This document shows positions 1-3,862 of a stretch of DNA of 5,012 nucleotides, piece after piece. The stretch lies in assembly GCA_025362705.1 (NCBI GenBank), contig JANYFH010000262.1, forward strand, positions 1-5,012, given 5' to 3'. The position numbers and the translations under genes were made by a program. Within the stretch, counting starts at the first letter, position 1. Each line of letters opens with the position of its first letter. The notes beneath the pieces were generated by a model that did no database searches, was not told the origin of the DNA, and saw only the letters and a list, made by a program, of their open reading frames with translations. The stretch comes from Betaproteobacteria bacterium (lineage in GTDB: Bacteria; Pseudomonadota; Gammaproteobacteria; Burkholderiales; Usitatibacteraceae).

Positions 1-1
1 G

Positions 2-892
2 CTTGCCATCGACGATATCACCGGCGTTGTCATGGTCGGCGGCGCAACGCGCATGCTGCACGTGCAGAGCGCAGTAAATTCGTTCTTTGGCAAGTCACTC
101 CTGAATAATGTTGATCCGGACAAGGTCGTTGCGCTAGGCGCCGCGATCCAGGCCAATGTATTGGCAGGCAACAAGTCGGGTGAAGACATGTTGCTGCTCG
201 ATGTCATCCCGTTGTCGCTCGGTCTCGAAACAATGGGTGGCCTTGTCGAAAAAGTCATCCCGCGCAATTCCACCATCCCGGTCGCGCGTGCGCAGGAATT
301 CACCACGTTCAAAGATGGCCAAACCGCGATGGTGATTCACGTCGTACAAGGCGAGCGCGAGATGGTCAAGGATTGTCGTTCACTGGCAAGCTTCACCTTG
401 CGCGGTATTCCGCCGATGGTGGCCGGTGCGGCGCGCATTCGTGTGGCGTTTCAGGTCGATGCTGATGGTCTCGTCTCAGTCGCCGCACAGGAGCTCGTCA
501 GCGGTGTCATGGCACAAATTGACGTGAAGCCCTCCTATGGTTTGACCGACGCTGAAATCGCGACGATGTTGCAGTCAAGCTTCACGCACGCGAACGCGGA
601 TGCGCAGGCACGCGTGCTGGCTGAGGCGCGCACTGATGCCTCACGCCTGATCGAAGCAGCCAACGCAGCGATGCTTGTTGATCGTGAGCTACTCACGAGT
701 GCGGAACACGATGCCATCACCGATGGTATTTTGGCACTTGGCAGTGTTGCAGAAACTACCGATGCGCGTGCGATCAAGGACGCGATTGAACGCCTGTCCT
801 CAGCGACAGAAACATTCGCTGCCAAACGCATGGACAAGAGTGTCTCAGCAGCATTGACGGGTAAGTCACTTGCCGAACTAAGCGAAAAATAG
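2..892 (+). CDS. hscA: Fe-S assembly chaperone HscA (Hsp70 family), 3' part
   Basis: C-terminal half of the specialised Hsp70 of the ISC system. With its co-chaperone HscB it binds the scaffold IscU and uses ATP hydrolysis to drive cluster transfer in the cytoplasm. The frame is open from base 2, so the true start lies left of the window; about 296 residues are visible of a family length near 616. Visible parts in order are the end of the ATPase domain (VVMVGGATRM, then DPDKVVALGAAIQAN), the interdomain linker LLLDVIPLSLGLE (about 191-229), the beta-sandwich peptide-binding domain (VIPRNSTIPVARAQEFTTFK, then VKPSYGLTDAEIA), and a helical lid ending near KRMDKSVSAALTGKS. LETMGG-VEKVIPRN and the CRSLA-F-LRGIPP stretch are typical of HscA rather than DnaK. 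The stop is TAG at 890-892. The fdx start follows 27 bases later, consistent with one operon. No defect is seen in the visible part. Confidence 0.97.
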   Translation, partial: LAIDDITGVVMVGGATRMLHVQSAVNSFFGKSLLNNVDPDKVVALGAAIQANVLAGNKSGEDMLLLDVIPLSLGLETMGGLVEKVIPRNSTIPVARAQEFTTFKDGQTAMVIHVVQGEREMVKDCRSLASFTLRGIPPMVAGAARIRVAFQVDADGLVSVAAQELVSGVMAQIDVKPSYGLTDAEIATMLQSSFTHANADAQARVLAEARTDASRLIEAANAAMLVDRELLTSAEHDAITDGILALGSVAETTDARAIKDAIERLSSATETFAAKRMDKSVSAALTGKSLAELSEK

Positions 893-919
893 AGCACACG
901 GAAATCAAGGCTGGGATAC

Positions 920-1258
920 ATGACTACCATCACCGTACTTCCTCATGAAACGTTGGCGCCCAACGGTGCCACATTTGATGCGCCAGAGGGCGAGACTTTG
1001 TGTGATGCGCTTTTGCGCCAGGGCATTGCCATCGAACATGCCTGCGAGAAATCCTGTGCATGCACAACCTGTCACGTCATCGTGCGTGAGGGACTCAATT
1101 CGCTGGACGAGCAGGAAGAAAAGGAAGAAGACATGCTCGATATGGCGTGGGGCCTGACACCGCTGTCCCGTTTGTCCTGTCAGGCGCGGGTGCGCGACAC
1201 TTCACTGGTGATCGAGATTCCCAAATACACCATCAATCACGCGCGGGAGAATCACTGA
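920..1258 (+). CDS. fdx: ISC-system [2Fe-2S] ferredoxin
   Basis: 112-residue adrenodoxin-type ferredoxin, about the length of E. coli Fdx. It carries electrons for cluster assembly or release in the ISC machinery. The cluster ligands are visible as C42, C48, C51 and C87 in the pattern C-X5-C-X2-C-X35-C. The extra conserved C46 between the first two ligands, also present in E. coli Fdx, is kept. The acidic helix DEQEEKEEDMLDMAWGL (about residues 63-79) is the usual partner-docking region. The ATG at 920 is preceded by an AAGG Shine-Dalgarno-like run at 907-910, nine bases upstream. It follows hscA by 27 bases and its TGA stop overlaps the iscX ATG, so the three genes very probably share one mRNA. 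Confidence 0.97.
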   Translation: MTTITVLPHETLAPNGATFDAPEGETLCDALLRQGIAIEHACEKSCACTTCHVIVREGLNSLDEQEEKEEDMLDMAWGLTPLSRLSCQARVRDTSLVIEIPKYTINHARENH

Positions 1259-1458
1259 TGGCTCTCAAATGGACTGAGACTTTGGAGATTGCGATTCAAC
1301 TCAACGACAAGTTTCCGGAAGTTGATCCAAAGCTGATCCGCTTCACCGATTTGCATCAATGGATATGCGAGCTCAAAGAGTTCGACGACGAACCCAACAA
1401 GTCGGGAGAAAAAATACTCGAGGCGATCCAGATGGCTTGGATTGAAGAGCGCGAATAG
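1258..1458 (+). CDS. iscX: IscX (YfhJ), small acidic ISC accessory protein
   Basis: 66-residue acidic protein of the same length as E. coli IscX and clearly the same family: MALKWTETLEIA at the start, then RFTDLHQWICELKEFDDEP and SGEKILEAI. Family members bind the cysteine desulfurase IscS and iron, and act as a modulator or iron-responsive adaptor of ISC assembly. The ATG at 1258 shares one base with the fdx TGA (TGATG), which implies translational coupling. GGAG at 1246-1249 gives a good ribosome site eight bases away. The same frame is open further upstream within fdx, but this start matches the family N-terminus exactly. It is the last gene of the isc operon. Its stop lies only ten bases from the end of the convergent small RNA described below. 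Confidence 0.96.
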   Translation: MALKWTETLEIAIQLNDKFPEVDPKLIRFTDLHQWICELKEFDDEPNKSGEKILEAIQMAWIEERE

Positions 1459-1468
1459 GTAGAGGTAC

Positions 1469-1500
1469 AAAAAAGTAGGGGCAGTCTTTCGACCGCCCCT
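1469..1500 (-). terminator. Intrinsic terminator of the candidate sRNA
   Basis: On the - strand this reads AGGGGCGGTC, a GAAA tetraloop, GACTGCCCCT, then AC and six T (1474-1469). The stem has 10 pairs including one G-U wobble (1494/1483). On the + strand that wobble becomes an A-C mismatch, and no T-run follows the hairpin, so it is a terminator for the - strand only. It ends ten bases short of the iscX stop. Confidence 0.88.
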
Positions 1501-1602
1501 GAAGGCGCACTCTCGAATGCTTCAGGAGGAGAACCTACGGGATTTGGGGACCTAGCCAAACCACCGAAGCACCCAGGGAGGGAGGGTGATCCAAAAGCAT
1601 TC
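1469..1602 (-). ncRNA. Candidate GlrR/sigma-54-dependent small RNA, about 134 nt
   Basis: Not recognised as a named RNA family. It is bounded by a sigma-54 promoter (predicted first base G1602) and an intrinsic terminator (1500-1469). On the - strand I see hairpin CACCC/GGGTG (1588-1570) with loop TCCCTCCCT; hairpin GGTTTGG/CCAAATC (1562-1541) with one G-U pair; a CU-rich segment around CTCCTCCT (1531-1524); hairpin CCTGAA/TTCAGG (1526-1498) topped by GCATT-CGAG-AGTGC with one U-G pair and a GCC bulge; and the terminator hairpin. The first eight bases, GAATGCTT (1602-1595), are exactly complementary to AAGCATTC (1522-1515). Three stems are intact only in - strand RNA because their G-U pairs become A-C mismatches on the + strand. 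It is downstream of glrR on the same strand and carries GlrR-type sites upstream, so by inference it is functionally analogous to GlmY/GlmZ. I see no sequence similarity to those RNAs. Confidence 0.77.
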
Positions 1603-1614
1603 AAGGCTATATGA

Positions 1615-1629
1615 GCAACGCCTGTGCCA
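1615..1629 (-). promoter_or_regulatory. Sigma-54 (-24/-12) promoter
   Basis: The - strand reads TGGCAC-AGGCG-TTGC (1629 down to 1615), an exact match to the sigma-54 consensus TGGCAC-N5-TTGC with the invariant GG and GC in correct spacing. Taking the final C as -12 puts +1 near G1602. The only gene-like element downstream is the candidate sRNA. A weak TATAGC (1611-1606) could be a sigma-70 -10 element, but no good -35 accompanies it. Enterobacterial glmY is known to have overlapping sigma-70 and sigma-54 promoters, so this is worth noting but weak. Confidence 0.88.
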
Positions 1630-1630
1630 G

Positions 1631-1665
1631 AAAAATTTAAGTAATAATAAACAATTGCTTAGTGT
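1631..1665. other. AT-rich spacer between activator sites and promoter
   Basis: A strongly AT-rich stretch (AAAAATTTAAGTAATAATAA and onward) separates the sigma-54 promoter from the GlrR-type sites. Sigma-54 promoters need DNA bending to bring the activator to the polymerase, often with IHF. I could not find a convincing match to the IHF consensus, so intrinsic flexibility or a degenerate IHF site is inference only. Confidence 0.4.
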
Positions 1666-1698
1666 GATTGTTGCCGACGTGCTCGCACGCGGGCCGAA

Positions 1699-1730
1699 CC
1701 AAATTTGTCGCTAAATCACGACAAATTTGG
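1699..1730. promoter_or_regulatory. GlrR-type binding site 1, inside a 12-bp perfect dyad
   Basis: Bases 1706-1723 read TGTC-N10-GACA, the motif established for GlrR (QseF) upstream of enterobacterial glmY and glmZ. The symmetry extends to a perfect 12-bp inverted repeat, CCAAATTTGTCG / CGACAAATTTGG, around the 8-base centre CTAAATCA. The centre is about 112 bp upstream of the predicted sRNA start, a usual distance for a sigma-54 activator. No T-run follows on either strand, so a terminator is less likely. Confidence 0.8.
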
Positions 1731-1755
1731 GTGCAACTTTCTAAGTCGCTGATTC

Positions 1756-1765
1756 ATCACGTGAT
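1756..1765. repeat. Perfect 10-bp palindrome ATCACGTGAT
   Basis: ATCACGTGAT is fully self-complementary and lies between the two GlrR-type sites. It sits inside a wider inverted repeat, GTCGCTG (1745-1751) and CAGCGAC (1780-1786). GTCGCT followed by ATCACG also occurs in site 1 (1707-1720), so this may be a diverged third copy or the operator of another regulator. Function unknown. Confidence 0.45.
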
Positions 1766-1769
1766 TAGT

Positions 1770-1787
1770 TGTCTCTAACCAGCGACA
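1770..1787. promoter_or_regulatory. GlrR-type binding site 2
   Basis: A second exact TGTC-N10-GACA. Its centre is 64 bp from that of site 1, close to six helical turns, so both would face the same side of the DNA. It is about 176 bp upstream of the predicted sRNA start and 48 bases beyond the glrR stop, in non-coding DNA. Confidence 0.77.
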
Positions 1788-1794
1788 GGCAACG

Positions 1795-1812
1795 TGTCAA
1801 AAGCGACGGATT
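1795..1812. promoter_or_regulatory. Degenerate GlrR-type site 3
   Basis: TGTC-N10-GATT, with an intact left half-site and two of four bases in the right half. It is 25 bp from site 2, centre to centre. Enterobacterial glmY has three GlrR sites, which makes a third weak one plausible, but on sequence alone it could be chance. Confidence 0.35.
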
Positions 1813-1834
1813 CCGCCTCGGCACGGTGGCTTAA

Positions 1835-3226
1835 TCAGTTGCCTGCCGATTTGAAATGCGCTGCCTCGATGCCGTGGCGCTGTAACAACTTGTAGAACTC
1901 CGTGCGATTGCGCTTGGCTAATCTTGCGGCGTGGGTCACGCTACCTTGCGTAAGTTTCAAGAGGCGTGTCAGGTAGTCGTACTCAAAGCGTCGGCGCGCC
2001 TCTTCGAAGGAATCCAGCCGCTGCATTTCCATCTGCATCGCCTGTTCGACCACCTTGGTCGAAACAATTTCACCCGAGGAGAGCGCCACCACTTGTTCGG
2101 CGACATTGTATAGCTGGCGAATGTTTCCGGGCCATGCAGCTGCACACATCATCTCCAGTGCATCGTGGGAGAGCGCGTTCACGTTTTTTTGATAGCGCTT
2201 GGAGAGTTCTTTCAGGAAATGCGACAGGAGCAGTGGGATATCTTCGCGACGTTCACGCAGTGCCGGCAATTTGAGTGTGACGACATTCAATCGATAATAC
2301 AAATCTTCGCGAAAAGTGCCATCCGACTTGGCAAGATTCAAGTCGCGATGGCTGGCCGAGATAACGCGCACATCCACCGGAATGGTTTTGGTCGAACCGA
2401 CAGCGCGGATTTCGCGCACCTCGAGAACCCGTAAAAGTTTTACCTGTAATGCCAGCGGCATATCGCCGATTTCATCGAGCAGCAGGGTGCCCGAATGCGC
2501 CTCTACGAATAACCCGGGATGGTCGGCGGTAGCGCCTGTGAACGCGCCTTTCTTGTGGCCAAACAATTCAGATTCAAGCAACGCTTCCGGAATGGCACCG
2601 CAGTTAATCGCCACGAAAGGACATTCCGCGCGGCGGCTCGCGCGATGCAGGGCACGCGCCAGTAATTCCTTGCCGGTACCGCTTTCACCCTGGATCAGCA
2701 CGCTCGCGTCACCCTGCGCGATCCGCTCAGCGCGCAACAACAGATCCTCCATCGCGGGGCTTCGCGTGACAATTTCACTGCGCCATGCGGTGTCGGCCTT
2801 GTTCGACGTAACGCCGGTCGCCAGCCCTGCGCCCGACAAATCGACACGACCGTGCAGCGAGAGTGCACGCCGTACTTGCGTCAGCAACTCGTTCGCGTCG
2901 TAAGGCTTGGTGAGATAGCCGAACACCCCCTGTCGGGTTGCCGCGACAGCGTCAGGTATGGTGCCATGCGCCGTCAGAATGATGACAGGCAAACCAGTGT
3001 GGCGGCGTTCGATTTCGTGAAACAGCGCCAAGCCATCCAGGCCCGCCATACGCAGATCGGTAATTACCAGATCCGGTCGCTCGGCTGCAATCATCGACAA
3101 AGCTTGTTCGCCGCTGGCCGCAGTGGTAGCCCGAAATCCACTCGCTCTCAGGCGAATGGAAAGCAGCTTCAGGAGATCGGGATCGTCATCGACCAATAAC
3201 AGGTTCTGCATTTGCGGACTACTCAC
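1835..3226 (-). CDS. glrR: Sigma-54-dependent response regulator GlrR (QseF)
   Basis: 463-residue NtrC-class activator. The receiver domain (about 8-122) has D13-D15, phospho-acceptor D57 (in ITDLRM), T85 and K107. The AAA+ domain (about 152-390) has Walker A GESGTGKE (180-187), the sigma-54-contacting loop GAFTGA (227-232) and Walker B LLLDE ending at D251-E252. The C-terminal helix-turn-helix spans about 424-455 (VTHAARLAKRNRTEFYKLL), nearly identical to E. coli GlrR, as are HGTIPDAVAATRQGVF and the NCGAIPEALLESELFGH region. Phosphorylated GlrR activates sigma-54 promoters, classically glmY. The GTG start overlaps the qseG stop (GTGA) and is chosen because GGAG lies eight bases upstream; the internal ATG at 3211 has no such site. 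E. coli GlrR has about 444 residues; the extra length is in the linker after the receiver domain. All catalytic motifs are intact. Confidence 0.96.
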   Translation of the reverse strand: MSSPQMQNLLLVDDDPDLLKLLSIRLRASGFRATTAASGEQALSMIAAERPDLVITDLRMAGLDGLALFHEIERRHTGLPVIILTAHGTIPDAVAATRQGVFGYLTKPYDANELLTQVRRALSLHGRVDLSGAGLATGVTSNKADTAWRSEIVTRSPAMEDLLLRAERIAQGDASVLIQGESGTGKELLARALHRASRRAECPFVAINCGAIPEALLESELFGHKKGAFTGATADHPGLFVEAHSGTLLLDEIGDMPLALQVKLLRVLEVREIRAVGSTKTIPVDVRVISASHRDLNLAKSDGTFREDLYYRLNVVTLKLPALRERREDIPLLLSHFLKELSKRYQKNVNALSHDALEMMCAAAWPGNIRQLYNVAEQVVALSSGEIVSTKVVEQAMQMEMQRLDSFEEARRRFEYDYLTRLLKLTQGSVTHAARLAKRNRTEFYKLLQRHGIEAAHFKSAGN

Positions 3227-3852
3227 TTGGGCGACTCCACACGCTGGGGCTCGGATCGGCGATTGACACTTCGATCAATCGATTTGAGCGCAGCGAGTTT
3301 GTGTTCGAGCTCTTCGACTCGTGTGCGCAATACACGAGCCTCCATTTCTTTGGAATCGTCGCGCCGCAATGCGTTCAACCGCGCCTGCGCGTCGCGCCAC
3401 TGGTCACGCAGCTTTTTTCGATCTTGCGCCATTGCGTATATCAGCATCGCTAGCGCGCGAACTTCAGTGTCTTTTGCAATCGCTGGGTTGCCCTCGGTCA
3501 CCGCATTTGTGCGCGAGGCCATTGGTTCAAGCAACGCAATCAGTTCTGCATCGTCAACCACATTTGGATTGGCCGTCAGCGGCATCGATGCCAATAAAAC
3601 TGCCAGTTTGATGCGATTGAAATCGGATTTATTGGCTTGAAACAGGCTGCGCGATTGTTCACGCTCGGCCGCAAACTCGCGCGCTTCAAACTTGCGCGCT
3701 TGCAACAAGTAGGCGAGCAATTGATCGGCTTCAGATGGAGGTGCAGGCTGTACGATCAGCCGTGTCACCGGCAGCTCTGCGCGTTTCTGGTCGAGCGCAC
3801 ACGCATTCAATAGGCACAAGAGCACAATCAAAAATGCCAGTTTCGTTTTCAT
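3223..3852 (-). CDS. qseG: QseG-like outer-membrane lipoprotein of the GlrK/GlrR system
   Basis: 209-residue predicted lipoprotein. The N-terminus has a short positive region (MKTK), a hydrophobic core (LAFLIVLLCLL) and a lipobox LNAC with acylation at C18. The residue after Cys is Ala, not Asp, which predicts outer-membrane sorting. The mature part is mostly helical and ends in a charged heptad-like region (RKKLRDQWRDAQARLNALRR, then RVEELEHKLAALKS) that could form a coiled coil. In enterobacteria QseG contacts the periplasmic part of the kinase GlrK (QseE) and is needed for its activity; position between kinase and regulator implies the same role here. The ATG at 3852 is chosen because it begins the signal peptide and lies 10 bases after the kinase stop; the open frame further upstream runs inside the kinase gene. 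Sequence similarity to E. coli QseG is weak by eye, so the assignment rests on lipobox, size, coiled coil and synteny. Confidence 0.86.
   Translation of the reverse strand: MKTKLAFLIVLLCLLNACALDQKRAELPVTRLIVQPAPPSEADQLLAYLLQARKFEAREFAAEREQSRSLFQANKSDFNRIKLAVLLASMPLTANPNVVDDAELIALLEPMASRTNAVTEGNPAIAKDTEVRALAMLIYAMAQDRKKLRDQWRDAQARLNALRRDDSKEMEARVLRTRVEELEHKLAALKSIDRSVNRRSEPQRVESPK
3235..3238 (-). promoter_or_regulatory. Shine-Dalgarno site fixing the GTG start of glrR
   Basis: GGAG on the - strand, eight bases before GTG (3226-3224) and within the last codons of qseG. It favours the GTG over the ATG at 3211, which is preceded only by GTAGTCCGCAA. With the 4-base GTGA overlap it suggests translational coupling. 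Confidence 0.7.
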
Positions 3853-3862
3853 TTTGTTTCCA

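Noticed and set aside
1147..1257. N-terminal extension of the iscX frame
   Set aside because: It lies wholly inside fdx in another frame; the ATG at 1258 gives the exact family length and has a good ribosome site.
1524..1586. + strand CsrB/RsmY-like RNA, because of repeated GGA motifs in loops
   Set aside because: No + strand promoter or terminator frames it, and the stems are weaker on that strand. The GGA repeats are the complement of the CU-rich segments.
1475..1592. + strand riboswitch, with a slight glycine-riboswitch look (GAAGG-GCA, then CAGG) and two tandem three-way junctions
   Set aside because: No gene follows on the + strand before the convergent glrR, the conserved riboswitch core is not met, and the G-U evidence, promoter and T-run all point to the - strand.
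1469..1602. 6S RNA, SRP RNA, tmRNA or RNase P RNA
   Set aside because: None of the characteristic conserved cores of these RNAs is visible on either strand.
1356..1604. Open frame of 82 codons on the - strand across the sRNA and antisense to iscX
   Set aside because: It needs a TTG start essentially at the predicted transcription start with no ribosome site, runs through the terminator into iscX, and its Pro/Ser-rich translation resembles no known family.
1655..1675. IHF site on the - strand (AATCA start of the consensus)
   Set aside because: The right half of the consensus is missing, so bending by IHF here stays speculative.
1699..1730. The 12-bp inverted repeat as an intrinsic terminator of glrR or of the isc operon
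   Set aside because: No T-run follows on either strand, and the repeat contains an exact TGTC-N10-GACA, which explains it better as an operator.
2791..2808. TGTC-N10-GACG, near match to the GlrR motif inside glrR
   Set aside because: One mismatch, within coding sequence and without a sigma-54 promoter nearby; expected by chance over this length.
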